Positions 24,016 through 37,189 of a DNA stretch of 64,000 nucleotides are shown here, piece after piece (within the stretch, counting starts at the first letter, position 1; the number at the start of each line of letters is the position of its first letter). Below the pieces are notes generated by a model. The model was not told where the DNA came from, searched no databases, and worked only from the letters and a program-made list of their open reading frames with translations. The stretch lies in assembly GCA_027257055.1 (NCBI GenBank), contig JAPVLO010000019.1, positions 15,612,501 through 15,676,500 on the forward strand, given 5' to 3'. The position numbers and the translations under genes are program-made. This stretch comes from Cephalopachus bancanus. Lineage: Eukaryota; Chordata; Mammalia; Primates; Tarsiidae.

Positions 24016-24400
24016 CCATTTAATTCACAAATGGAAATGTGAAAGTTCAATAGGTATGTGAAGAGCTGCTCAAATTCACTAGTAATCAGAGAAGTGAAAA
24101 TTAAAAGAACACAGCTATCACCTTAGACACATAAAATTGGCAGACATTTGAAGGTTGCTAGCATGAAGTGCCAAGAAGAATATGAGGAAAATGGGAATCC
24201 TTCTACACAAAAGAACATAAATCTGGTAGTACTGAGTGAAAGTAAGTTCACATGGGCTCTGTCCCTCAGCCAATCCCATTCCCAATATACATCCCAACAA
24301 AGTTCTCCTACTAATCTACAGGGAATATCTAGGAAAGTATTCCTCACATTCATGTTTCTAGTAACCAAGGGTAGGAGGTAACCAAATGTCCTACACCAGT
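24015..24400 (+). mobile_element. Possible old L1 ORF2 3' fragment
   Basis: 'gaagagctgctcaaattcac', 'tagtaatcagagaagtgaaa' and 'ggaaaatgggaatccttcta' resemble the late ORF2 phrase series of old L1 elements. The match is weak and breaks off near 24240-24400. Confidence 0.4.
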
Positions 24401-24409
24401 AGAACTGGT

Positions 24410-24855
24410 AGGATAGTCTTAGGTTGGATTTCTCTAAAACCAGGTTGGAAAATAAGGATTCACATTCAAGCAGATTATTGGGGAGTGATTAAAGGAAGCA
24501 CCAGTGCAGGAGTGGCAAAGAGAGACCAGAGCAGTTTGAGAATCAACAAAGTGTGCATTTATTGGCAGGTTACCTATGGACAAAGGTAGCATAATCCCTC
24601 TAGACAACACCAGGAGTCAGTGTTGTACATGCCTAAGAGTAATCTCACCTGAGCAGGTAGAACATGAGACTATTTAGGCTCCAACTCCCATCATCCTGGG
24701 CTGAGTGGTGGTCCCAGGGGCATTAATTTGCAGTTTCATCTACCTGTCCTGTACAGGCCAAGAGAAATCCTTCCTGTAGAGTGTCCTAGCTTCATGCAGC
24801 AGGGCATCAGAGGAAGGTACTAGAAGAGTAGGTGCCTAAGGCATAGCACAGGGCA
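24410..24855 (+). repeat. Unnamed interspersed repeat, copy A
   Basis: 'tctctaaaaccagg', 'ggattcacattcaag' and 'gattattggggagtgatta' share order with 28130-28215 ('ccctaaaaccag', 'ggatccatgtgcc', 'gatttgaggaagtgctga'). This suggests two copies of one old family that I cannot name. Confidence 0.4.
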
Positions 24856-24864
24856 ACAATTATG

Positions 24865-25257
24865 TCATGAAGACCACAGATCTACACTCACATGTAGAAC
24901 CTAAAAGAATGGATCTCACAGAAATTCAGAGTGGAATAGTGGTTCCCAGACACTGAAGAGAATAGCAGGGAGGGGGAGATAGGCAGAGGTTGGCCAACAG
25001 GTACAATGTTACAGTTAGATAGAAGGAATAAGTTCTAGTACTCTATTGTCCAGTTGACTGTAGCTAACAGTAATGCATTGCAAATTTCAAATAACTAGAA
25101 GAAAGGATTTTGAGTGTTTTCACAACTAAGAAATAATGAATGTTTAAGGTGATGAATATGCTAATGACCATGATCTTATTGCACAATGCGTACTTGTATC
25201 AGAACACCACATTGCACTCCATAAATATGTACAATTATCATGTATCAATAAAACATT
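24865..25257 (+). mobile_element. Old L1 3' end
   Basis: It reads 'gaatagtggttcccagacac', 'gatgaatatgctaatgacca' and 'ataaatatgtacaattatca', ending 'caataaaacattaat'. This is the 3'UTR layout of L1M-type elements, sense strand, with a remnant A-rich tail. Confidence 0.75.
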
Positions 25258-25310
25258 AATATGTATATGTGTGTGTGTATATATACAATAATATACATGG
25301 TGTGTGTATA
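25256..25310 (+). repeat. (TG/TA)n simple repeat at L1 tail
   Basis: Mixed TG and TA dinucleotides follow the L1 3' end. It probably arose from the decayed tail. Confidence 0.8.
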
Positions 25311-25779
25311 GAAGGTGCTTAAGAAACACCAAAAGTTATAGACCAATATCATTTTAGTGGATCAAAAAAGTAACCAGAAACAAAACCATATGACATATGT
25401 AATACTCATACTACATGCAATCCTTATTTCAGACACATTACAAGGTGCTTTTGGGTTAAGAGGTAAATGGGAGTAAGGATGAGAGGTGTTAGATAAACAA
25501 AAACAGAGAGGCCTTATAGGAATTGATGAAGAAAGTGTGCCATAACCTGGGAGTGGGATTAAAACTTCCCATCTTGCTTTTCTGCCGTTTTTTAAAAAAT
25601 TGGATCTACTTTTATTGGACCTGGTCTAACCTCTCACCTTCCACATAGCATAAAGTTTGGCATCAGGCTCCCAAAGAGCAGGAACTGGGTGAAATACCAG
25701 GGCATACCCCCTCCCAGCCTGTGGCATGGGGGTCTTCAAATAATAGAACTCTCCTCACTTTTTCTGTGAAAGAGATTTG
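25311..25779. other. Flank of candidate promoter, no gene
   Basis: Unique sequence, moderately AT-rich. Nothing diagnostic was seen. Confidence 0.4.
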
Positions 25780-25993
25780 ATTAAGAGTTATACAGGGGCC
25801 TTGCAACTACATTTCCCAGAGATCCCTGGGATGGTTCTAACCAGAATCTGGGGGCAGGGCCATTTGGAAAGCCAAAGAGAAACTTCCTCTACTGCAGACT
25901 TTGGGACTGAAAGTACTTTCCAGCCGACTTTGGTTGTGAACGAATTGCATTCAGCCTGGTTCTTGGTTGCTGGCCGAAGAAGAGTTGAGATCT
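25780..25993 (+). promoter_or_regulatory. Candidate distal promoter and non-coding first exon of NAT
   Basis: It contains 'caactacatttcccagagat' (25803-25822), similar to the ACTACAATTCCC promoter element bound by ZNF143. A GGGGCAGGGCC GC box follows at about 25851. CpGs cluster at 25923 ('cagccgactt'), 25939 ('aacgaattg') and 25975 ('ggccgaag') in otherwise CpG-poor DNA. It ends in a strong splice donor, TCT|GTAAGTA, at 25993/25994. A splice from here to the acceptor at 36096 would remove a 10.1-kb intron. Human NAT1 and NAT2 are known to have non-coding 5' exons several kilobases upstream of one coding exon. This assignment is inference; the 25777-26001 reading frame is not needed for it. 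Confidence 0.4.
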
Positions 25994-26179
25994 GTAAGTA
26001 ACATGCAGTGTACTTTTTAAAAATGGTGTTTAATCCTATCTCAAATGTGAGTACAAGAGAGTAGATTGTACATTATACCTGAATTTCAAGTTCAGAAAGT
26101 TTGGCTGCCACATACTTGGAATCGAATGCTGCAGAATAATGTTGACTATAACAGACGCTTGATTCAAACCATCTGTGTT

Positions 26180-26335
26180 AGAGGTTCACAGCCACACCAC
26201 TTTGTAGCTGTGAAAACTTTGCCAAGTTATTTCGCATCTCTAAAACTGTTTCTCCTTCAGTAAAATGGAAATAACAATACTGCTTACTTAAAGAGGTTGT
26301 GTGAAGGTTAAATATGTGTATTAAAAGATAGCTTA
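26180..26335 (+). mobile_element. MIR SINE
   Basis: 'gtagctgtgaaaactttgcc', 'aagttatttcgcatctctaa', 'cttcagtaaaatggaaataa' and 'gaggttgtgtgaaggttaaa' follow the MIR consensus order. Confidence 0.8.
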
Positions 26336-26339
26336 TGTG

Positions 26340-27320
26340 TTTAAGGGAACTTCTCTAACTGGATTTTCCTGTTGGATACTTGTTACAGTGGTGTCCACAC
26401 CCTCCTCTGTCTCCAGTGAGGTGTATCTCAAGGGGTGCAGTTAATACTGTAAACAGCAAGCTCCTAACGATTCCTGCTCTTCTTGTGTTAGCTGCTCAGA
26501 AAACCCCTAAGATTCCAGATGTCCAGGGAGATTGAATTATGTTGTCTGCAACATCTAGCGGAATTCCTGGGGGAAGATTTATCATGTTGGAAGGAGGCTT
26601 AGTGGAGAGAGTCTCCAGGAGCCATAAATGACAAGAAATTAACTCCCTCACTCTCAGCCAGACAGAGAGCATCACCCCCTGAACATGGACTTGCAGATCC
26701 ACAGGAGAGAAGGGCCTGCCTGGGCAAACAGTGGCAGGAGCTAGGGGTGCTATGTGCACTCTGCTCTGGACTCTGCTCCAGTGTTCTGGCATGATGCAAG
26801 AACAACAGTAAGCCTGTTTGCTATTCTGATGAGCTGCTCCCTCCCTTCCCTAGGCTCCTCCCTTTAGTATCTTGAACACAAAACAACTGACACCACCCAC
26901 TCCCCTGAAAGGAACTTTGTAACTGCCAACTCCTTAGCTGCATGCTGCCCAGAGACTTATTTTGTCTGGTCTTTATGGTCTTCAGCTGTAGCAGCTGTCT
27001 TCCTTTAGATTTGCTTTCCTGGCCTGCTGCAAGTGTCCCACACCACCCGTCTGGTCACCAGAGGCATTTAGTGGGAGTGGGAGCCATGGCTGGGCTGAAG
27101 GCCTTCTGGACACTAAGGATGGTTGAGTGATGGTCTTTTGTGTGACTAGCCCAGAAAACTTTCTTCCATCCAGAAAGCCAAAGGGTTGGCTTGGGAAAGG
27201 GCTGGGTTGTCGTGTTAACCTAGTGAGATGCCAGGCCTTTCCTTCACTGTGGCAAAAACAAAAGAGATGGGGAGGCATAGGAAAATAAATTAATTAAAAA
27301 AAAAAAAACTCAGGAAAAGA
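26340..27320. other. Unique intergenic sequence
   Basis: Moderately GC-rich non-repetitive sequence. The frames 26496-26792 (-), 26942-27130 (+) and 26982-27278 (-) have no recognisable domains. If the promoter at 25.8 kb is real, this lies in the first NAT intron. Confidence 0.4.
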
Positions 27321-27324
27321 CAAG

Positions 27325-27590
27325 ATGCCAGGCACCTATAATCCCAGCACTTTGGGAGGCCAAGGTGAGAGGATTGCCTGAGCCCAGGGGTTCAAGACCA
27401 GCCTCATTGATGAGACCTCATCTCTATGGTAAATCAGAAAACTTAACCAGGCATGGTGGCTCACGCCTGAGTAGTTCCAGCTACTTAGAAGGCTGAGGCG
27501 GAAGGATCACCTGAGACCAGCAGGTTGAGGCTGCAGTGGCCGTGAGCATGCCTGGGTGACAGAGTGAGACATTGACTCAAAAAAAAAAGA
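27325..27590 (+). mobile_element. Alu SINE, sense
   Basis: 'atgccaggcacctataatcc', 'cagcactttgggaggccaag', 'gaaggctgaggcggaaggat', then an A-rich tail with GAAA interruptions. The right monomer lacks the usual 'ccactgcactccag' stretch (a deletion near 27545). Confidence 0.9.
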
Positions 27591-27599
27591 AAAAGAAAG

Positions 27600-28120
27600 G
27601 ACACTCATTAGCTCTCTTTATAATTATTCTACTCATTAATGCCAGAAATCCATGCAGTAAGTGTAGAAGATTTCATCTTTGTCCATAATCATACTTGTGC
27701 TGCTTGTAGCCAAGGCATGATGGGCAGGATAGCTCTGGATCAATCTGCTTTTAATTCTTCTACATTGGTCTCTTACTTACAACTTCTTCTGGGGAAAAAA
27801 AAAGAGTTTCTTTAGCCAAAAATAAATTGAAAACCACTACTATACATGAAATATGTATAGATCTCAGAGACCAGGAAATGAACAATGAGTTCTGCATATC
27901 AACCTGCTCTCCAAGGGTACATCCAAGAGTGTGATTTATGATTGAAGTGCCATGTCACTTAGGGAAAAATCACAACAGTTGGTTAACTAAATCTTCAACA
28001 AAACAGCAAACATTCATGTAATCAACCAGAAATAAAAGCAAGTTTTTCCCTGGCATTCTAGCCCCACTGCCTCATTCAGTGTATCATACCTTTCTTTTAC
28101 ACAGTTCTCCAAAATGACCA
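27600..28120. other. No recognisable feature
   Basis: Unique AT-rich sequence. Confidence 0.4.
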
Positions 28121-28124
28121 CCCT

Positions 28125-28560
28125 GGTGACTTAGGCAGGTTCCCTAAAACCAGACACGGAGACAAGGATCCATGTGCCAATGATTTGAGGAAGTGCTGAG
28201 AGAAACCTATCTGCAGCCTGTACGTAAATTATAACTCCAAATTGTGTCCAGACACAAGGCAAGGCAGCTGGGCTTTCTAAACCTCCTCCCAATAAGTCAT
28301 TGACCCAAGGCTTTCCTGGCACAACATAAGTCTCTGACACATCCAGGTCTCTGCATAGGAGGGCAGAGCAGCTCCAGGAGTCCTTGGAAAGTCCTCCAAA
28401 GGGAAACTGGGGTACAGGTCCTAAAATATAGGAACACAGTAGCCAGGCCAGAGAAACAATGAAATGATAAAAGATGTAGGTGGCTTACTAAAAGTGTTCT
28501 TCCCACACTCAGTCCTGAAGCCTCACTGGACACTTGTGCCCTCTTAGGCACACTAAGCAT
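28125..28560 (+). repeat. Unnamed interspersed repeat, copy B
   Basis: It shares the initial phrase order with 24410-24500 (see copy A). Minus-strand frames 28131-28340 and 28297-28560 overlap it and show no protein-family signature. Confidence 0.35.
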
Positions 28561-28780
28561 GCTCTATTTTTACCCTTCTATATCTATGGTGGAAAACAAT
28601 AGGTCCAATGGATTTCGTTTAAGCCATCTATTTTTAAAACTTGTGTTTTTGTTACTTTAAACAGGAAATGCACTCTCCAATTCCTTTCAGGTTCCACCCC
28701 TCCCTATTTTATTACACATAGATGCTTTCTGTTTTACATTTCAATAATTTAACCAGAACATGTTCTGCTAAAAACTTTTT

Positions 28781-29070
28781 TTTTTTTTTTGAGTGGGAGT
28801 CTCACTCCGTCACCCAGGCTAGAGTGCAGTGGCACGCTCTTGGCCACCCCAGACTCAACCTGCTGAAATCAGGCAATCCTTTCATGTCAGCCTTCCAAGT
28901 AGATGGAACTACAGGCGCACGCTACCACACCCGGCTAATTTTTTTATTGATTGTAGAGACGCGGTCTCGCCAAGTTGCCCAGGCTGGTCTCGAACCTCTG
29001 GACTCAGGCAGTCCTCTTTCCTCAGCCTCCCAAAGTGCCGGAATTACAGGTGTGAGCCACCACGCCTGGC
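28781..29070 (-). mobile_element. Alu SINE, antisense
   Basis: Poly-T, then 'gagtgggagtctcactccgt' through 'gtgagccaccacgcctggc'. The target-site duplications are ctaaaaacttttt (28768-28780) and ctaaaaatctttt (29071-29083). Confidence 0.95.
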
Positions 29071-29460
29071 CTAAAAATCTTTTAATTTGAAATCCATTAG
29101 CCTTGACAGCTCCAGTGCTTTGGGCTACCAATGTAAATAATAAAATGAACACAGACTTTACCAGTCAGAAACTGCCAACTAACATCTAACTCTAACCTCT
29201 AACTAGGGACTCTCCACTCTAACCAATCAAATATATTTTCTTTGTCTTACTTCTACAAATATTTTAAATAAGTTTCTCTCTCACACTCCCCTGTTCCCCA
29301 GTAGAGCATTGAACTACTTGGAACTGGTGCTGATTTATGAACTGCTGTCTACTCAAGTAAACTTTCCAAAATTTTAATGTAGCTAAGTTTATCTTTAAAA
29401 ATTCTAGTGTTGACAATGCAGGTCACATTTTCCTTGAATCTGGTCTATATGGATCTTTAG

Positions 29461-29463
<3 letters not shown>

Positions 29464-29503
<40 letters not shown>
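29464..29503 (+). repeat. (ATT)n microsatellite in Alu tail
   Basis: Thirteen ATT units immediately precede an antisense Alu. It is the expanded poly-A tail of that Alu and is likely polymorphic. Confidence 0.97.
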
Positions 29504-29782
29504 TGAGTTGGAGTCTCACTCTGTCGCCCAGACTGGAGTGCAGTGGCCGCTCCCGGCCACCACAGCCTCGACCTGCTGGGCTCCGGCGATCCTTCCACCT
29601 CAGCCTTCCAAGTAGCTGGAGCTACAGGCGTGCGCTACCATGCCTGGCTAATTTTTTATTTATCGTAAAGATGAGGACTTGCCAAGTTGCCCAGGCGGGT
29701 CTCAAACCCGCGGTCTCAGGCAATCCACTCACCTTGGCCTCCCATAGCGGTGGGATTACAGGCTGAGCCACCGAGCCCGGCC
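29504..29782 (-). mobile_element. Alu SINE, antisense, young-looking
   Basis: Full antisense dimer with preserved CpGs ('ctccggcgatccttccacct', 'tctcaaacccgcggtctcag'). The short duplication agattta is at 29459-29465 and 29783-29789. Confidence 0.94.
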
Positions 29783-29789
29783 AGATTTA

Positions 29790-30269
29790 ATTTTTAACTT
29801 CATATTTCCTTCTCCATATATGTCAAAATGCCTTGTTCAGTAGCCATCATTCTCATAACTTTCTATTCTTTGTTTGTACTGAGAGGAGTCAGGGCTTACC
29901 AACACTCCTTTAGTGTGGCTTCTCTACTTCTTAGTTTTCATTTTAATTTACTTCTTCACTGGCAATGAAGTAAAAACTCTTTATCGGGATAGTGCAGTGT
30001 TGTTGCATTTCTTAAGCTCTTTTATGATTGAGGTTATCTTTATATTCAAGTTGCCTTTATGATAAAATACAGTAGTAGTCAGAATAATATTTGGTGATAA
30101 CATTTTTCTTCAGTCCTTGAAAGTCATAGTTCCACTACCCCGCTTATAGATATTTCTGTGGAACATTCTGTTGCTACCCTTCTATTTTATCTTTCACACA
30201 GAATTTTCTTTTTCTACCAGGTAGTTTGTCTCTCATTTTGAGTTTTAATAATTTAATAAGATATATTCT
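29790..30269 (-). mobile_element. Possible old L1M piece, antisense (left of the L1 insertion)
   Basis: T-rich sequence whose continuation is found at 31895-32530, after the younger L1. Phrases such as 'tttctaccaggtagtttgtc' resemble antisense L1M. The class is uncertain, but the continuity across the insertion is supported by the target-site duplication. Confidence 0.4.
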
Positions 30270-31894
30270 TTCTTATTATTTATGTATTTTTCACATTTTT
30301 TATTTTAAAGATGTAGGATACATTTCAGGATTAGGTATACAAGTGGACATCATACAGGTAAAGTTTGAACCTCCCTTTTGTCCCCACTTTGCCTGGTTTG
30401 AGGTCAGATACCCTTATTGATGTTGTGTCCCCACCCCCACTCAGGCAGTATCCTGCTACTGCCAATCCCTTTCTTACAGTATTATGGTACATGTTCAGGG
30501 TCTGCTTATGAGTGAGAGCATATGAAACTGTTCTTTGTTTATGTGATAGATCACTGAGTATGATAGACTCTAAATCCAACCAAGTTGCTGTGAAGTCCAT
30601 ATATTTGTCCTTTACAGCTTCATAATACTCCATTGTGTATATGCACCACATTTGTTTTATCTGTCCAGTTCTGATGGACAGCACAGTTGGTTCCATGTTT
30701 TTGCTATTGTCAATAGTGCCGCAATAAACATGCATGTGCAGGCATCCTTTTTGCAGAATGATTTGAGTTCCTCTGGGTGTATTTCCAGTCGGGGGATTGC
30801 TGGGTCATATGGAAGATCTGTGTCTAGTTCTTTTAGAAATGGTCACACTGCTTTCCATAGAGGTTGAACTAGTTTGCATGCCCACCAGCAGCGTAGAAAC
30901 ATTCCCTTTTCTCCACATCCTCACCAGCATCTGTTGTTGTTTGTTTTATTAATGATGGCCATTCTTACTGGGGTTGGGTGGTATCTCAATGTGGTTCTGA
31001 TTTGCATTTCTCTGATGATTAGTGAGGCTGAGCACTTTTTCATGTGTCTGTTGACTGCCTATATGTCTTCTTCTGAGAAATGTCTATCTTGTCTTTTGCC
31101 CATTTTTTAATGGGGCTGGAGGGGTTTTTTTGTTCTTATTGTTTTTTTTCCTTTTGGCATGTTTGAGTTTCTTGTAGATCCTAGATGTTAGGCCTTTGTC
31201 AGATTTATAGTTGCCAAATATTTTTCCCCATTCTGTGAACTGTCTCCCTGCTCTCTTGATGGTTTCTTTTGCTTTGCAGAAGCTTTTCAGTTTACTGAGG
31301 TTCCACTTGTCTATCTCATCCCTTATGGCATGGACACCTGAGGTTTTGATCAGGAATTGATTGTCTACTCTGATATCTATAAGGATGTCTCCTGCATTTT
31401 CTAAAATTCTTACAGTTTGAGGTTTTACATTTTGGTCTTTGGTCCAATTAGAGTTGATTTTTGTGTATATTGACAGGTAGAGGTCTTATTTCAATCTTCT
31501 GCATGTGGTCATCCAGTTTTCCCAGCACTATTTACTGACTAAGTTCTCTTCTCCCCAGTGGTTATTGGTGGAGGCTTTGTTGAAGATGACTTGGTTGAGA
31601 AATTGAGGTTTTGCTTCCGCAACCTCTATCCTGTTCCATTGATCTGTATGCCTGTTCTTGTATCAATGCCAGGTTGTTTTGATTATTGTAACATTTTAGT
31701 AAAGTCTAAAGTCTAGAAATGTGATACATCCCGCTTGCTTTGTTTCTTTTGCTAAGGATTGTTTTGGCTATTTGTGATCGTTTATGTTTTCATATGAATT
31801 TTTGTGTTCTCATTTCCAAGCCTGAGAAGAATGATATTGGTAATTTGATGGGTATGACGTTGAATCTGTAGATTGTCTTTGGTAGGATGGACAT
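30270..31894 (-). mobile_element. 5'-truncated L1, antisense (ORF2 C-terminal half plus 3'UTR)
   Basis: Target-site duplications aataagatatattct (30255-30269) and aataaggtatattct (31895-31909) fix both ends. On the minus strand it runs from mid ORF2 through the Cys-rich tail to a 3'UTR and A-rich end. The frame 30331-30735 includes 'MWCIYTMEYYEAVKDKYMDF', typical of the ORF2 C-terminus. It is about 1.6 kb, with stops and frameshifts. The + strand frames at 30652-31110 are antisense artefacts. Confidence 0.95.
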
Positions 31895-34955
<3,061 letters not shown>

Positions 34956-34959
34956 GCCG

Positions 34960-35605
34960 TGTGACTATTCACAGAGCTCAATATGGACAGCCCATTCTCC
35001 ATACAGGAGCCAGGAAGATCACTTCGATTGTGATACACATTGTTCCAATTACAGCCCTCCTCTCATTCTTCTCCCATGTAGATTTCTCGTCTTACTTAGA
35101 GTAAAAGCCATAATGCCTGCCTTGGCCCCAAGGCCACTGTTACCTGTCTGATCTCATCTTAATTCACTCTCCTTCTCGCTCACTCTACTCCAATCCCCCT
35201 GGCTTCCTAGATGTTTCTTGAACACTCTAGACAGATTCCAGTGTAAGGGCTTTTGACTTTCTGTTCTCCCTGTTTAGGACGGTCTTTCCCACAAATATCC
35301 ACAGAACTTATACTCTAGAATCCTTAAAGATTTTTCAGTCTTTCTTGAGCCCCCTTGTTTGCAATTGAAGCTCCCTTGTGCACTTCCTCCTTTCTATGCA
35401 TTAGTGTCTCCCAGAAAACTTATCACAAACTAACAGATTGCACTTTTTTCCCCATTAATTCAATTTCCTATCTGTGTCACCTCAACTCTCACTAAAATGT
35501 GTAAGATTTTTCAGAGCAAGCAAGCACTTGATCAGTAGGAAACATAGTATCAGTATTCAGTAAACTATATATTGAATGATTGAATCAGTAAATGCATGAA
35601 AGAAT
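34960..35605 (+). mobile_element. L2 LINE 3' portion
   Basis: The segment order follows L2: 'tcttacttagagtaaaagcc', 'ctgtctgatctcatcttaat', 'cgctcactctactccaatcc', 'acttatcacaaactaacaga', then an end with 'aaactatatattgaatgatt'. This ancient element lies about 0.5 kb upstream of the NAT coding exon. Confidence 0.8.
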
Positions 35606-36096
35606 TTAATTATTTGGGTGGGGAATTTTGACTGCATAAGGCTCAACTAAAGGGAATTCAAGTAGGTCAGGTACCATGAATGCCTTGTGCTCTTTTGTAT
35701 AAACCTGCTTATATCAGGAACTGTTTATAAGCCTACTTTAATTAATACAAATTGGAATATCCTTTTTTATTCATCAGTTTGTAGAAAACTACAAACTGTT
35801 GATCATTTGTTTTATCATCTAATCTGGATTCCCAACTCCTTGTGCTTGAAAGGTAGAAGAAATGATAATAGTTCCTGACAGATTTCTGAGACTAATAAGT
35901 GAACTTATGCATGCAAAAGGAATTCACACAATGAAAGTATTAACAAAAAGAATTATTATTACAGACACTTATCAAGACTTAAAATACATTTTAAATGTAT
36001 ATTTTACATATTCAAAATATATTATACCTATAATTATTCTACTCAGAAATCCAAGTGCAAAAGTAATGTTATTTTTGTTTTATTTTCCTTGCTTAG
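35606..36096 (+). other. 3' end of NAT upstream intron with splice acceptor
   Basis: AT-rich sequence ending in a T-rich tract and acceptor, 'tattttccttgcttag' (36081-36096). The exon would begin at 36097 with GGGATC directly before the ATG. The same short leader precedes the ATG in the human NAT genes as I recall them. It supports a spliced 5' leader rather than a start within this exon. Confidence 0.75.
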
Positions 36097-36102
36097 GGGA
36101 TC

Positions 36103-36975
36103 ATGGACATTGAAGCATATTTTGAAAGAATTGGTTTTAAGAACTCTGGGAGAAAACTGGACTTGGACACGTTAACTGACATTCTTCAGCACCAGATCCG
36201 AGCTGTTCCTTTTGAGAACCTTAACATGCATTGCGGGGAACCCATGGAGTTGGACTTAAAGGCCATTTTTGATCACATTGTGAGAAAGAACCGGGGTGGG
36301 TGGTGTCTCCAGGTCAATCAGCTTCTGCACTGGGCTCTGACCACAATTGGTTTTGAGACTACACTGTTGGGAGGATATGTTTATAACACAGCAGACAACA
36401 AATATAGCAAAACCATGGTTCACCTTGTACTGCAGGTAAACCTTGATGGTAGAAGCTATATTGTTGATGCTGGGTTTGGAAGCTCCTACCAAATGTGGCA
36501 ACCTCTGGAGTTAATTTCTGGAAAGGATCAGCCTCAGGTGCCTTGCATCTTCCGCTTGACAGAAGAGAGTGGAATCTGGTACCTGGACCAAATCAGAAGA
36601 GATTCATATGTTCCAAATGAAGAATTTCTTGATTCTGAGCTCCTGGAAAAGAATAAATATCGTAAACTCTACTCCTTTACTCTTGAACCTCGAACAATGG
36701 AAGATTTTGAGTCTGTGAATACATACTTGCAAGAATCTCCAACATCTCTGTTAAAAACCACATCCCTGTGTTCCTTGCAGACCCCAGAAGGAGTTTACTT
36801 TTTAGTGGGCCTCCACCTCACCTCCAGGAGATTCAGTTATAAGGATAATACGGATCTGGTAGATTTTAAGACTTTGAATGAGGAAGAAGTAGAAGAAGTG
36901 CTGAAAAATATATTTAATATTTCCTTGGAGAAAAAGCTTGTGCCCATACATACTGATCGATTTTTTACTATTTAG
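36103..36975 (+). CDS. NAT: Arylamine N-acetyltransferase
   Basis: A cytosolic enzyme that transfers acetyl from acetyl-CoA to arylamines, hydrazines and N-hydroxyarylamines by a ping-pong reaction. The 290 residues are in one exon, the usual mammalian NAT length. The catalytic triad is visible: Cys68 in 'RGGWCLQ', His107 in 'MVHLVL' and Asp122 in 'IVDAGFG'. The mammalian inter-domain insert (about 165-185, '[20 protein letters not shown]') and the C-terminal tail ending FFTI are present. The ATG has A at -3 and G at +4 and follows the acceptor by 6 bp. NAT1-like positions include Gln29, Glu85, Val93, Phe125, Tyr129, Arg151 and the C-terminal DRFFTI. NAT2-like ones include Met42, His58, Ile60, Val106, Ser127, Ile149 and Val263. 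I therefore do not assign NAT1 or NAT2. No other copy is in the window. Confidence 0.98.
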   Translation: MDIEAYFERIGFKNSGRKLDLDTLTDILQHQIRAVPFENLNMHCGEPMELDLKAIFDHIVRKNRGGWCLQVNQLLHWALTTIGFETTLLGGYVYNTADNKYSKTMVHLVLQVNLDGRSYIVDAGFGSSYQMWQPLELISGKDQPQVPCIFRLTEESGIWYLDQIRRDSYVPNEEFLDSELLEKNKYRKLYSFTLEPRTMEDFESVNTYLQESPTSLLKTTSLCSLQTPEGVYFLVGLHLTSRRFSYKDNTDLVDFKTLNEEEVEEVLKNIFNISLEKKLVPIHTDRFFTI

Positions 36976-36987
36976 AGTAAGGAACAA

Positions 36988-36993
36988 AATAAA
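36988..36993 (+). terminator. Proximal polyadenylation signal of NAT
   Basis: AATAAA 12 bp after the stop codon. It may be too close to the coding end to be the main site. Confidence 0.5.
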
Positions 36994-37169
36994 TCCTTGG
37001 GTATGTATCACCCAGCTCACCATTTATCAGCTGATGACCTATTAGATATTCTCTATACTCTCATATTATTTTGAAGAAAATCCTAGACATCAAATTATTT
37101 CACCCATAAAACTGTCAGCATATGTAATTAACTAGCTTTTTAAGGAAGTAACAGCTCACTTATTAAATT

Positions 37170-37181
37170 AATAAAAATAAA
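37170..37181 (+). terminator. Distal double polyadenylation signal of NAT
   Basis: Two abutting AATAAA hexamers (37170-37175 and 37176-37181), about 195 bp after the stop, followed by a T-rich stretch. This is the likeliest end of the NAT transcript. Confidence 0.65.
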
Positions 37182-37189
37182 GATGTTTT

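Noticed and set aside
35862..36113. Upstream ORF overlapping the NAT start
   Set aside because: It lies in the presumed intron before the splice acceptor at 36096, so it would not be in the mature transcript.
36256..36501. 81-codon antisense ORF within NAT
   Set aside because: Shadow of the NAT coding frame.
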